A stretch of DNA of 64,000 nucleotides from Euonymus europaeus. Lineage: Eukaryota > Streptophyta > Magnoliopsida > Celastrales > Celastraceae. Position numbers and translations under genes: made by a program. The stretch spans positions 7,579,001 to 7,643,000 of the forward strand of contig OY756972.1 of NCBI GenBank assembly GCA_963580455.1, given 5' to 3'. A model generated the notes under the pieces. That model saw nothing but the letters and a program-made list of their open reading frames with translations. It made no database searches and was not told where the DNA came from. Each line of letters opens with the position of its first letter. Within the stretch, counting starts at the first letter, position 1. Positions 19,916 through 31,230 of this stretch are shown piece after piece.

Positions 19916-22200
19916 TGATGTGTATATTTCTTACAAAATTTACATGCATATTTCGATACACATTTACATTATTTTGAATCAAGATGGAATTGATACAGTA
20001 AGATTTGCGTATGTTTTATATGTAAGAGGGTTGGTGCAAAGTTCGTAGCTACATTTGAGCGTATTTGGAGGAGGAGGGTTGGTGCAAAGTTCGTAGCTAC
20101 ATTAGAGCGTATTTGGAGGAGAATGTATTAGGTATAAATAGGCTAGAAAAACTTAGGAAAGAGATTCGAGAACCTCGTAAAGGTGGCTTGCTCTCACTTG
20201 TGAGATGACTCTTCTTCAATCTCCCTCTTATTTTGTGTATTAAACTCATGGTTTCTTCTTCTCTTGCTTTTGCATCTATGTTTATATGTTGCAACTGAAC
20301 TTATATCTAGGGTTTGGACGAGTCAAGCGTGAGTATTACGAGTTGATCTTTAATATGAGTTTTCAATTAAATTCTTAATTCTTGTTCTCAATTGTCATGC
20401 TTCAAAATATAATTTATGCTTAATTGCTTAATTATCAGTTACATTATTTATTATATTCATTTAGCCGAATTACATAAACGATCCATATTTATGTTTTTTT
20501 GGTGGAATTTGAATTAGGAAGGTTAATTAATTGTCGACTATTTTGATCCCAATTTAAGGGATTAATTAGTTGCTATTATTCCTATAGGCGTAATGAGTTA
20601 TTTTACTTGAATTAAACACCACCATCAAATAAGATTAATTTGATACTAATAATATGTGTTGTTGTCACAATCAATAGATCAACATAACTACGCAAAGAAT
20701 CAACCCTAGAAATTAGGGTTCGTTTGTTATCCAATTGTATTTAAGAGCTTAAAGCTGTGAAAAATGCTGTGCTTTTAGCTGTCAAAAATGCTGTGTAAAA
20801 AGCTGTGCGACCCACAACTTTAAGCTGTATAAAATGCTGTGAGGGTGTTTGGTTCACTTTTTTTACATTAGCTTTTTGTTAAGATATTTTATATGAAATG
20901 ACAAAAAAGGACATTGTAATAAAAGAGTAATAATATTGAATAAAAAGTTTTAAACAGTTCGAGTCACCAACTGTTTCCTTCCCCTTTCTACTCATATTCA
21001 ATAGCTACCATACAAGACATGCAACCCATGTATAATCTCATCATACATGCAACCCACGAACATATTAAAGCCAAAATTGCCAAATATTCAAACAAAAGGT
21101 TCAAGCTTAGTAGAGAAAATCTAGAAACCCTTCGGCAGTGGTTCAAGCAAACAAAAAATTATGCACTTTCAATACACAGTCCAATCAAAATAGCATGAAG
21201 AGATATCCACCCGCCCAAGTCATGAGATTGGCTCAATGGGATCAGCCAAGCGAGTGGCCAATCGGACAAACCATTTGGCTCCAATAATTAAATGGGTCAA
21301 TGCCTTATCTCCTCCAATAATTAAAAGAACAGTCTAGGTCTATGGGATTTAATACTGCAATACAGAAAAGTCGGCGATCAAAAATGTCCAGAGAATTTAT
21401 TGATGCTAAGTTTGCTTGTTCCAGGTATGGTACCAAGCGAGAGTATGACAAGCCCTATAGCCGGCCCGGTGACAGACAAGTCAAACAAGACCTTGAGAAT
21501 TCAACTGGCCGACGAGCATGTGCAAAGACAGATGGGTAGAGAGCATAATAAGCATGGCCAGATAATAAGCATGACCAGTATAACTGGGCATCCGATGCCC
21601 CAACCAACTAGGCAACATAAGCTAAAAATCCATGAGATCAGTATAGAAATGGGTAGAGAGCATAAAAACAAATTGTCACAGAAATTGTGCATAAACAACC
21701 CAGGAACACATAAAAGTAGTAATCGATTCAGAAGCAAATTGAGAGAGAGAGAGAGAGATTCAGCTTAGGGAAATCTATTTGCACATACCGAAATGAGATG
21801 CCAGACTCCACCGAACGATCAGCAAGAGAAGAAGAGGAGCGGCGGCGACTAGGGGAGTGATATGAATCGAAGCAAAGCAATAGCAGGCACGAAGATTGAG
21901 AGAAACAGAGGGCAAATAGGGAAAAAAAATATGAGAAGCAAAGAAACACAATGAAACGTAGATCCATGACAGCGTGTCATTTTGCATAGCATTAACGCGG
22001 CGTAAAACGCACAAAATGAATTGGTATTTGGCTCGCACCACGTTTTAACCGGGTCCCACAGCTTAAAGCTGTGGGAAACGCAAAACAAACGGTGCCTTAA
22101 TTTGATATTGAATTTTTGATTTTTATAGCTCGTAATACGAATGTTTGGCAAGATTATACCATAAATTTTTTATCATCGTTAATTATTAAATCGTTAAATT
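19916..22200 (+). repeat. Athila-like 3' LTR, interrupted and 3'-truncated
   Basis: Starts TGATGTGTATATTTC and aligns with the reverse complement of the solo LTR 10847-12036 as far as about 20712. After the Harbinger insertion it continues from 22100 to about 22190. The LTR itself accounts for about 0.9 kb. The final 250 bp or so found in the solo LTR is missing. Confidence 0.8.
20713..22099. mobile_element. Non-autonomous PIF/Harbinger-like element 20716-22096, duplication TTA
   Basis: TTA at 20713-20715 and 22097-22099 flanks 1381 bp with terminal inverted repeats: GGGTTCGTTTGTT on the left, against GGCACCGTTTGTT read inward from the right. Several AAAGCTGTG and AAAATGCTGTG words form subterminal repeats (20750-20845, 22055-22075). 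A 3-bp TTA/TAA duplication with GGG/GGC ends is the PIF/Harbinger pattern. No transposase is encoded; short internal ORFs look like chance. The empty site is visible in the homologous solo LTR near 11115. Confidence 0.85.
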
Positions 22201-23845
22201 ATTATTTGTTGACCATTCCTTGTGAATGAAGCACGTCATATAAAATGAAGTTGCTTTCGAAAGTACGCTACGCTGTAATCAACGCAACAAGCTCTCAGCT
22301 CAAAGCATAAACAATTTTAATAGATGGAATAATGCAGATAATTGCATTGCCAGTAAGATGTAAGCCAGACCATGATGCATATACTAAGAGGGAAATCAAG
22401 ATAAAATCAAACATAATTTCAGAGATTCTGTAGTATCTTATCTGGAACCAGGGAATGCAATATTCAATGTACACATAAAAAAAGACAACCGCAAACAAAA
22501 CACGAACATTAAAACAAAAACCTAATTCCATCTTTTATTTATAGCAACTTCAATTTTTCAAAACAAACCAATCAGATATATTCTTGCCATAGGGTCCAAT
22601 CTAGAAGCCCAAAGGTCCACTTGATCGACAGGAATCACGACCATTACAACACCAAACAAAATAAAAGGACCGTTTTGTTCAAAATTAATGAGTCGGAAGT
22701 GCACTTATGAAGGAATTGTCATAGTACAATCTAAATTCAGAGAGAAGTTCCTCTATTCCATCTACTCCTATAACCTTTTCACCTTTTCCTATTCATCCAA
22801 AAAGAAGAGTTCATGTGACATGCCCAATCCTGAATGTCATGTACATAACAATTAATAATCATTTAATATGATGCCCTGTAGTAAAAGCATACAAGACAAG
22901 AACAATGATTTCCCATGTTCTAAGATGATATACATATTACATTAGAAACCCAACTCTAAGCATCTATGAGTATATTAAACATACAAGAGGTGCGATAACA
23001 TTCTACATGTTAAAGTTAGGACGTAGCAAAACTCAAAAAATAAAGTTAATTGGAAATGATGCAACAGCATTCTAACATATAATGCATTGAACACCAATGA
23101 TCAAAACCAATCATGAATACCAATATAAACTATTCCCAGATTATAAATTTAAAATTTGAGGAGAACAAAACTTTATCAAGGACCAATAATAGCAACTTCG
23201 ATTACGCATGCAGCGTAAATTCAGATAGAAATTCTTCAATTTCACGCACTCCCGAACAGTTCCTGATTTCTATTCATTCCTAAACAGAGAAGCCATGCCC
23301 AATCCTGAATATTTTCATCCACCTCACAACTGGTATTCCAAATAAAAACTGCATATATGACCACCCAGATTTCAAGCTCTCATATTAATACCATACGACA
23401 AGGGCGTAAAATTTCAGAAGGTAAATCAACATCATTTTATAATTACATTGAAAATGCAAGAAGATGAAATAGAAAACACAGGACAAAAACATCACATGTT
23501 CAAACTTCAGACTTCAAAATGAATAATTATGCTAATTGATAGTGTTGCAAATAACAGCATTCTACCATATAAATCACCATACAGTAGCAAGAATGCAGAG
23601 CAAACATGCATGGAGTTCACATCCATTCAATAATTCGTAATTCGAAAATATAAGAAACTGTAAGAATCCAAGGAAGGAAAGCTTCATCCAGGCAAAATCA
23701 ACAAATTGGATACGAGAAAAATTTAAGCAGGGAGTTATCTAACTTCACTAAAATTTCATCAAAGTGAACTAAAATACTACCAAAAAAAATGGAACTTCCA
23801 AACCTTTAAACTCCTAAAAACCCCAACCCCCAATATTCTCGCTGC
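22201..23845. other. Intergenic region 3' of TIM23
   Basis: AT-rich, no coding sequence. A degenerate direct repeat of about 0.4-0.5 kb can be seen (22700-23100 against 23190-23590), sharing words such as ATGCCCAATCCTGAAT (22818 and 23296) and CAGCATTCTA. The first hundred or more bases left of 23846 should be the TIM23 3' UTR; no clear poly(A) signal was fixed. Confidence 0.5.
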
Positions 23846-24397
23846 TCAAATTGGAACGTATCTCTTCACTGCATGCTTCCCCGCCACCGCCATAGCAGCA
23901 GTGATTCCTCCAACGGCGCCCGCAATTGCAGCCGACCTAGGTCCCTTGGCCGCTCGATAGAGAGCTCCAGAGGCCAAACCCGCCAAAACGCTATTCAAAA
24001 CGTCGTCAGTGTCCCTATAATGATATAAGCCGCTCTCCAAACCCGCGAAAATCAACCCAACAACACCAAACGAGTTCCCGAACCTGCGACCAGTTTGCCC
24101 CCCTGAATTGAGGACCCGATTTAGCCGGAGCTTGAAGGTGTCACCGGCTTCAGCTGCACGAAGGCCCTCCAGTGATCCCTTGGCGCCGCCAAGAATTGAG
24201 CCGGCAAGGTACCCGCAGCCGGTGAAGTACTGGAGATTCTCGCTCCACGATAGGCGGGACCTGGTGGCCTCTTCATCGAAGAGAACTTCCGGTGATGTAG
24301 GGAGATTGTAGAGGTTGTTTATGGGTACATCGTAGAGAGATTGGTACGGGTGGTACTGGCGGTATTTCTGCTCCCTTTGATCAGCTGGATCCGACAT
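23846..24397 (-). CDS. TIM23: Mitochondrial import inner membrane translocase subunit TIM23
   Basis: Intact 183-residue single-exon ORF. TIM23 forms the channel of the presequence translocase that carries precursor proteins across or into the inner mitochondrial membrane. A hydrophilic N-terminal part (1-55, Tyr-rich, with [11 protein letters not shown] at 30-40) precedes four Gly-rich membrane segments at about 58-80, 107-126, 132-150 and 154-174, the Tim17/22/23 fold. The PRAT signature fits exactly: G114, F117, R128, D132, A139, G140, G144. Length and intronless structure match plant TIM23 proteins (Arabidopsis has three). The ATG at 24395-24397 is the first in frame and starts the conserved MSDP-like end. 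The 5' flank has two telo-boxes, and a MITE lies 214 bp upstream. Nothing suggests damage; this is the one clearly housekeeping gene here. Confidence 0.96.
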   Translation of the reverse strand: MSDPADQREQKYRQYHPYQSLYDVPINNLYNLPTSPEVLFDEEATRSRLSWSENLQYFTGCGYLAGSILGGAKGSLEGLRAAEAGDTFKLRLNRVLNSGGQTGRRFGNSFGVVGLIFAGLESGLYHYRDTDDVLNSVLAGLASGALYRAAKGPRSAAIAGAVGGITAAMAVAGKHAVKRYVPI

Positions 24398-24410
24398 TAG
24401 CTATTGAAAT

Positions 24411-24563
24411 TAGGGTTTCTTCGGGTGATGAAAAAGGGTGGGTGGGTGTGAGAAAGATTAGGGCTTTTGACGGAAACGAGAGAGAGAACACAGAAAACGA
24501 GGGAGTGGAGACTGGAGAGGTTTCTCGAAAGGAGAACATGGGATATGCGGAGGTGTAGGGTTT
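24411..24563 (-). promoter_or_regulatory. Two telo-box motifs in the TIM23 5' flank
   Basis: AAACCCTA occurs on the minus strand at 24411-24418 and 24556-24563, 13 and about 160 bp upstream of the ATG. Telo-boxes are common in plant promoters of translation and growth-linked genes. Function here is inferred from the motif alone. Confidence 0.5.
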
Positions 24564-24608
24564 AAGGAGGGGAGGCCGAAGTCGCCGACTTTGAACATGT
24601 TTTTCTTT

Positions 24609-25236
24609 TAAGGCTTTACTTGGATTGGAGATGAAAAAAATAAATAGAGTTAATTAGAGTTAAGTGAAGGGAAGTTAAAGTGAGGGGAAAGGAAAATTGT
24701 ATATATAATTTTATTTGGATTGAGGGGAGTTAAGTGGAGTGTGTTCATTATTTCTTTACTTGGATTAGAAGTTTTGAGTGAGCGAGAGTAATAAAAATAT
24801 TTTAGTTATTAAAATAACCTTCATTCAACCAAAGCACAAGGGGCCTTCATTTTTACACTATTCACAAAGTCAAAATTTCACAAAAAAGTAATAGTGGTCT
24901 TTTTAATAGTAGAGAAAACGCACCTGAAAGGAGAGGCAGAGTTGGAGCGGCGGAATGAGATAGGCAGAGAATGAAAAAGAAGGGTGGATGAAATAATTTA
25001 GGGTTTTTCTTGAGGATATTTTGGGTTTTTTGAAAATATATATATCACTCCCCCTCCTTAACACCCCAATTTGGGAGGGGAAGAAAATTAACAAAAAATA
25101 TAAAATTTTCCCTCACTTAATTCTCTATCATCCCCCCTCTTAAAACCCTACCCTCAATCCAAGCAACTTATTTATTCCACCTCACTCAACTCCCCCTCAC
25201 TTAACTCTATTCTCCCCCAATCCAAGTAAAGCCTAA
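24609..25236. mobile_element. Tourist-like MITE 24612-25233, duplication TAA
   Basis: TAA at 24609-24611 and 25234-25236 flanks 622 bp with inverted ends GGCTTTACTTGGATTGG, exact over 17 bp. Further copies of TTGGATTGAGG and AATCCAAG lie just inside. There is no coding capacity. The 3-bp TAA duplication and GGC ends place it with PIF/Harbinger (Tourist) MITEs. It sits in the upstream flank of TIM23. Confidence 0.9.
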
Positions 25237-25339
25237 GGGGTCGTTAGGCTCTCTCTATTATTACAAATACATATTTCGATGTATTTCTTTGGGGATGAGA
25301 GAATATTTCTGTTGCACACATCTCATTACCTAACAAAAT

Positions 25340-25600
25340 AACAATGTTACCCCAGGACATACGGCCGAGCAATACCCACTTTGTCATAAGCCTTAATTAT
25401 GAATTGAAGGTTGTGAGTTCAAATCCTCATAGAGGCATTTGACCACTTCTGAAGGGGCGGGTGGTCTCTACTGTGCAGTTGCATATCTTGAAACTTACAT
25501 CTGACAATCATTCCTAGGGCAGGGGCCTGCCAAACGGATTTCGATTTCTCGACCCCAAAACGAACAATCTTAATTAAAATGCAATTGTTTAGGAGTGCTC
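25340..25600 (+). repeat. Possible tRNA-derived SINE relic
   Basis: GGTTGTGAGTTCAAATCC (25408-25425) resembles a pol III B box, and an upstream GGCCGAGCAATACCCAC could be a diverged A-box region. The body lacks coding sequence. No poly(A) tail or target duplication was recognised, so the call is weak. Confidence 0.3.
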
Positions 25601-25707
25601 CTCTTTTGAGAGTTTTTCCAAACAAAAGAATTTGCATCCCAGAGCTTCAAGAAATATAATTTGTGTTTGTAAAGTCATCCTGAACAGAAACTCTTAACAA
25701 AAACTTT

Positions 25708-28424
25708 TGAATGTCACACTATAACATTTCATTAATGTAAGAAATGATTACAGAAAAGTTTTAACAAAAGGCGCGTGTTGACAACAGAAAGCTAGAATGC
25801 TTGAAAGCTAGAATGACTGAAAGAGAGTAGATTTATGTCATTGGGTTGAATTTGTGTGATTGTTGTGTGTCTTGCTGGATCGTCTGGATGAGTCAAGTGG
25901 AGGAGCTTGATAGTTCATTTTGGCTAAATATTTGGGCGATCCTTAGTCGTCCTCCCATTTTGTATGCTAAGCTCTTCTGGACTTGTGATAGTTATATAGT
26001 TCAGGATAGAACGGTGTTATGATATGTTCCTCACTTCTGGCTTTCTCCCTGTACTTGGCCGCCAAATTCTATTTTTGTAGTCTACGTTTTTGAGTCCGTG
26101 TCAATGGTAGAGGAAACGTTCGAGCCTGCACTCGATGCCACTTCTGATCATAGTGCACTAGATAAGGTACAAAATACCTTGGATTCTAAAACCTACTTAT
26201 ACCTCTTGACTGTTGACTCTACCTTTGTGGTATATGGGAATCATATGGGACTTTTCGCCTCCATTCGAACTTTTCAATTCTTGACTGATGGACTTCCCAT
26301 TCATAACGCTTCCTATTCAGCAAACTTTTTAGATTAGTCTTGATTTCATTGATTATAGCTACCGGAGGGAATAGGTCTTCTCTATCAGCATGGTTTCTTT
26401 GTCAGGAAATCTGATGGTTCCCTTCTTGACATTATCCTGAATCATGTTATGCAAACCCCAACAGTTCACCGCGCAATGTGTCCAAAGATCATGGTACTTA
26501 CAATATTCTTTGTTTTCAACTCCTCTTTGGACGACATTTTGTGACTAGTAGGAAATGACAAAAACTTTTTAGCAAGCAAGAAATCAAAGATTTCTTCAGT
26601 TTTGGTTGTGTCAAAAGTGTAGACTGACCCCTTGTTGAGTGTTTTCTTGGTTCCATCTTTAGGTTTCACTAGAGACGGACATGTAACTCATCCAACATTC
26701 TTGACTATTTCTCCAGCCTCCATGTCGTGTTGTACTTCTTGATAATAAGTCCTTGTGAGGTCCTTCTCATTCGAGATTCTTCTTTGATTAGATCTTCATA
26801 TTCTGCCACCTTCGCTGTCAGTTCATAGCCTTGAAACTTTTTACGAAGCTCAATGTTACATTGTTGAGCCATCTTCACAAACTCAATTTTAGGAAGGAAT
26901 ATTTTGCAACGGTTTCACATCTTTTTGAACCAAGTCAAGAATGCGTCGAAACTTTTCTCCAAACCTTTGTGACAGCCTAGATAGTTCAACAATGCAAACT
27001 TCTACCTCAAATTTGAAGAACTATGTGTGGAAGATTCTTTTCATTTCTCTCCAAGAGCCCACAAAATTTCGTGGTAATGTCAAGAATCAAGTGAATGTTG
27101 GTCTTGTTAATGAATTTGGAAATAGACACAGTATGAAATTATCAAAGTTATCATAATTAGCCAACTCACCACATTGGATGGTAAAACGTCCAATATGCTC
27201 AATAGTGAATTGCATTTCCTCTCCGAAAAACAAATTGAATTCTGGGACTCTGAACCTTCGAGGATAAGGATTCTCCCGATTAATAAAGTTCTTGAACAAC
27301 ATCTCTAACAACATCCATATCTATAGGTGGAATTTAGCTAGCAAGATTCTCATAGACAGTGAATCCAGGAGGTCGAGATGTGCCTCCCTAGTGGTTGGCA
27401 TTAAGTACCTCATTTTGGTGATAAGCTGCTGGAGAGGTATCATGATTTGTGTGAGCAAAGAACTGTGATTGGACTTTTGGGGCTGGTGAATGCCCAATAC
27501 TAGTCTTGACAGCAATACTTTCTTCCCTTTCGTGAAGTGAAGTATATTTGACATGTTCAATTTGATTATATCCATCAATAGAACCTTGCGCTCCAGAATC
27601 TTACCCCCCTCCAAGTTCGAACATTTTAGTTTTGCCTTTGTCCGCCTTGGGAACTAACTCATCATCCTCTTTTAAAATCAACTGAATGACGATCTATATT
27701 GCATTATGGATCATAGTTTGTAGTGTGAGAACAAGCTCGGTTTGAAATTCCTTAAGTCTAGTGTCTAGCTCATCAATATGCTTGGATGGCACTAGACTTG
27801 ATGGCATACTTTGAGTGGCTTGATCCCTTGGTAGTTAATTATAAGAAAATAGCACCTCTTAAGGTAGTGGTGATTGATTGAGCCCTACTGCTGTAGGATC
27901 TCCCTCAGGAAGTTCGCTTCTTGTTTTAATTTCTTTATCAAATGTTCAAGTTTTGGGCGGCATTTCTAACTAGAACAATTAAAGTCCCATCGGGTGTGCC
28001 GAAAAGGATGTTGCCTTTATTTCACTGCAATCTGTCAAAAAGGTCAATCATGCCCCTTGGTCGTGAGACGATGTTTGTAGGTGTGCTAGAGACTTACAGT
28101 TAGTCTCAAAGTATTGAAATATGTAATGTAGGTACACGTATAATCAAACTTTTAACCAAACGATTGTATGAAGAAAGGGGTCAATCATAATCTCATTATG
28201 AATCTTCAAGGAACTCTAGATCTACTAGAAAACGCTTCACTACAAATTGCACTAGAATTGAATGTCATATTGTAACATTTCATTGATGTAAGAAATGATT
28301 ATAAAAAAAGTGTCAACAAATGCTGAATGTTGATAACAGAAAGCTAGAACGCTTGAAAGCTAGAATGACTGAAAGAGAATAGATTTATGCTGTTGGGCTG
28401 AATTTGTGTGATTGATTATGTGTC
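25708..28424 (-). mobile_element. Decayed Ty3-like gag-bearing element with LTR-like end repeats
   Basis: Direct repeats of about 165 bp at 25708-25872 and 28259-28424 (AATGTCA...ATTTCATT..GTAAGAAATGATTA...GAAAGCTAGAA) bracket minus-strand gag relics. The left copy probably extends further into 25873-26060; the right copy is cut by other sequence. Proteins match the element at 60535-64000. Confidence 0.6.
26466..27660 (-). pseudogene. Ty3 gag relic
   Basis: 27087-27314 encodes INRENPYPRRFRVPEF and IEHIGRFTIQCGELANYDNF, closely matching RENPYPREFRVLDF and MEHIGRFTVQYRELGNYENF in the element at 62 kb. 26466-26669 encodes YTFDTTKTEEIFDFLLA and KFLSFPTSHKM, which match the C-terminal gag region near 62750-62850 there. 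The fragments lie in different frames with stops between. No protease or pol was found between the end repeats. Confidence 0.7.
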
Positions 28425-28730
28425 CGTTCTACTCTTCCTTGCCGCAATATATATGTTGAGAATTCTGAAATCAACTGCCACATCCGTCATGACTGCAGCC
28501 ATCCTAAATCTCCTCCAACATGTTCCATTTTCTTCAACTGTTGTGGTAATGGCTTTACCAGACTCCCTCAATGCCATAATCCTGAAAGAAATGATCATTC
28601 GTTCTCCATGGTGAATCAGTTTAACCGAAATAATGTTTCCACTAATATAGCTATGATAAGCTCCAACTTCTAAATTATAGGTAACTCTCAAGACCAAGTC
28701 TTAATTCCCTCAATAATTCCTCAATAATAA
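28425..28730. repeat. Duplicated unit, copy 1 left part (B1)
   Basis: The segment from about 28565 (CAATGCCATAATCCTGAAAGAAATGATC) to 28730 is repeated at 30857-31010 with few changes. No recognisable coding content; the minus-strand ORF here shows no domain. Confidence 0.8.
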
Positions 28731-29095
28731 AAGGAATCCTTGTTTTGTGGAAACATGTTTCCAAGTTGGTATTTAATTATGAGTATAATTGGTATCATAT
28801 TTGTAATTAGAAATATTTTGGGGGAGGGATTCCTAAGTAGAATAGAATTTCGAGATTTGACTCTTCTATAAATACTGGTGGTTTACTAGGGTTTATGAGG
28901 GGGCAAAAATAAGAGACTTCTAAGGCTGTGTGGTTGTACAAATTTTCTACATAGTGAATTTTTCTCTTGGTAGTTTTTCTCCGGATTTGGAGTTTTCCAC
29001 GTTAATTCTTGTGTCGTGATTGTACACTTTTCTATTTTAATTTTCTCTATTGTCGTGTGAACTTCTGCAACAAGAATTCGGGAATTCTTCCAACA
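28731..29095 (+). repeat. Gag-only copia 5' LTR (5'-truncated)
   Basis: Ends ATTCTTCCAACA at 29095 and is followed by ATTGGTATTGGAGTG, a diverged initiator-tRNA primer site (29096-29110). TTCTATAAATACTGG near 28863 is a good TATA element. Confidence 0.85.
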
Positions 29096-29129
29096 ATTGG
29101 TATTGGAGTGTAGGTTACTTGAAGCAGAT

Positions 29130-29902
29130 ATGTCAAGCATCAAAATCAACATTGAGAAATTTGATGAGAGAATTAATTTTGGCTTGTGGCAAGTACAAGT
29201 CAAGGATGTTCTGATTCAATCTGGGTTACATAAGGCGTTGAAGGGAAAACCATGAACGGAAGATAAAGGAAAGTCTAGCAAGAGCGATGAAGATTGGGAA
29301 GATCTGGATCTAAGGGCTGCAAGTGCAATTCGATTATGTTTGGCCAAGAATGTTCTAGCAAACATGCATAAAATATCTACTGCCAAGAAGCTTTGGGAAA
29401 AGCTCGAGGAATTGTATCAATCTAAGGGTATTTCAAGTAGAGTGTATCTAAAGGAGCAGTTTCACACACTGCGTATGATTGAAGGTATGCCAATCTCAGA
29501 TCACTTGAGTAATCTCAATAGTATCGTCTCAAAGTTGGAGTGAATATGGATGATGAAGATATAGCCATGCAGCTCATATGGTCTCTTCCATCTTCTTATA
29601 AGCACATGAAGCCTATTTTGATTCATGGTAAGGAGAAAATTATATTTTCTGAAGTTACCGGGAAACTTTTCTCTGAGGAAAAAAGATTGAGTGACGGAAG
29701 TAAAGGTTAATTGGAGAGCTCACTGTTGGTAGCAGAAAATAAAAAGAAGACAGGTTTCAAGAAGAAGCTAGAGTGTTGGAGGTGTGGAAAAACTGGGCAC
29801 CTAAAGAGGAATTGTCCAAGAGGTGGAGCTGATTTGTCAAGTGGCTCTGGTGAAATTAACAATGCATTTTTGGAAGAAAACGCATATGATGATGTCCTCT
29901 AA
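29130..29902 (+). pseudogene. Tork-type copia gag with zinc knuckle
   Basis: MSSIKINIEKFDERINFGLW opens the capsid domain; DLRAASAIRLCLAKNVLAN and KKLWEKLEELYQSKG follow. TGA at 29253-29255 replaces an expected Trp, a frameshift lies near 29540 (after SKLE), and TAA is at 29707-29709. The zinc knuckle CWRCGKTGHLKRNC (about 29776-29817) is intact. Similar to gags of Tnt1-like elements; role when active is RNA packaging. Confidence 0.85.
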
Positions 29903-30284
29903 AGGGCATGAACATCTTCATGACATACCGTTAGTGTCATGAAAGGGGATGTGTTATGGATAGCGGGTCCACAAGTTTGCACATGGGCATTGGGCTTGAC
30001 AGTTATGCAGAGTGTGTGATGGGAAGGTATGTCGAGGGTTGAGGAACTCCTAGGAAAAAGTCAAGCGTGGGGGTTGCACCATAATTTTTCAGCAAGTTGT
30101 TTTCGACATGGGCACATAAACCAAAGCAAAATCTTGAAATGATGAATTCTGAGGGGGTATACTATTTATGGTGGAGTATGACTGTCGATGAAGACGGTGG
30201 TATAGCAAAAGCTATGAATTTCTTTTGATCAAGGCAGAGTTTTCTAGGAATTGGTCAAAAAGTTGGACGAGTTCTTTTGCTATA

Positions 30285-30651
30285 AAAAGAATCCTTGTTT
30301 TGTGGAAACATGTTTCCAAATTGGTCTTTAATTATGAGTATAATTCGTATCACATTTGTAATTAGAAATATCTTGGGGGAGGGATTCCTAGGTAGAATAG
30401 AATTTGGAGATTTGACTTTCTATAAATACTAGTGGTTTACTAGGGTTTATAGGGGGCAAAAATAAGAGAGACTTCTAGGGCTCTGTGGTTGTACAAATTT
30501 TCTACATAGTGAATTTTTCTCTTGGTGGTTTTTCTCCAGATTTGGAGTTTTCCACGTTAAATTCTTGTATCGTGATTGTGCACTTTTCTATTTCAATTTT
30601 CTCTATTGTCATGTGAACTTCTGCAACAAGAATTCGGGAATTCTCCCAACA
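30285..30651 (+). repeat. Gag-only copia 3' LTR
   Basis: Partner of 28731-29095, ending CTCCCAACA at 30651. It may start further left, since sequence before 30285 has no counterpart in the truncated 5' copy. Confidence 0.85.
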
Positions 30652-30654
30652 TAT

Positions 30655-31230
30655 ATGATACTAAAATTAATGGTCCATAATCTATTTGACTCATGTAGAT
30701 TGCAACTCAAACTGGTATAGTCGTTTCATAACATGCGGCTTGATTTTCAAATGAGACACGGTTCAGCCTTTTTAATGGCATGCAACCCAACCTTTCAAAC
30801 CCAGCCCAGCCCACTAGGCCTGGACAATAATGATACAAAAAAAATGCTCAAAACATATCAATGCCATAATCCTGAAAGAAATGATCCTTCGTGCTCCATG
30901 GTGAATCAGTTTAACCAAAATAATGTTTCCACTAAAATAGCTATGATAAGCTAAATTCTAGGTAACTCTCAAGCCCAAGTCTTAACTCCCTCAATAATTC
31001 CTCAATAATAACAATTACAATTGAACATATATAATACTAAAATTAATGGTCCATAATCTATATGGCTCATGTAGATTGCAACTTAAACTAGTATAGTTGT
31101 TTAATAACATGCGGCCTGATTTTCAAATGAGACATGGTTCAGTCTTTTCAATGGCATGCAACTCAACCTTTCAGACCCAGCCCAGCCCACTAGGTCTGGA
31201 CAATAATGATACAAAAAAAAATGCTCAAAA
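30655..31230. repeat. Duplicated units A1, B2, A2
   Basis: A1 (30655-30856) and A2 (31020-31230) share GATACTAAAATTAATGG-like sequence through CAGCCCAGCCCACTAGG; B2 (30857-31010) matches B1 at 28565-28730. Read together, this is a roughly 370-bp tandem duplication (B-A, B-A) whose first copy was split by the gag-only copia element. Confidence 0.8.

Larger units (their letters stand above)
8600..22200 (+). mobile_element. Athila-like Ty3/gypsy element, 3' portion, with three nested insertions
   Basis: Integrase (8600-9880) is followed by an env-position ORF (from 10777), a long untranslated region, a polypurine tract (19901-19915) and a 3' LTR (from 19916). RT, RNase H, gag and the 5' LTR are not visible upstream. 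Nested within it are a solo LTR (10847-12036), a copia element (14454-19611) and a Harbinger-type element (20716-22096). Removing these restores the colinear order INT, ORF, PPT, LTR. That order is why I treat the parts as one element rather than two. The LTR loses similarity near 22190, so the right end is truncated. Confidence 0.7.
28731..30651 (+). mobile_element. Gag-only copia element (TR-GAG-like, Tork type)
   Basis: Two direct repeats of about 365 bp (28731-29095 and about 30285-30651) enclose a primer site, a gag and the very start of protease (MDSGSTSLHMG near 29956); all of integrase, RT and RNase H is absent. By eye the LTRs differ at about 18 positions plus small indels (about 5%). 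The internal 1.2 kb is too short to have lost pol through many scattered events; a single internal deletion is likeliest. The 5' LTR lacks its first bases, and no target duplication was found. Confidence 0.85.

Noticed and set aside
21342..22151. Several ORFs on both strands inside the Harbinger-like element as a transposase
   Set aside because: They are short, overlapping and lack any DDE or Myb-like motif.
22700..23600. Degenerate direct repeat as an LTR pair
   Set aside because: Similarity is patchy, with no TG/CA ends, primer site or polypurine tract.
24108..24311. ORF antisense to TIM23
   Set aside because: Shadow of a conserved GC-rich coding region; no independent support.
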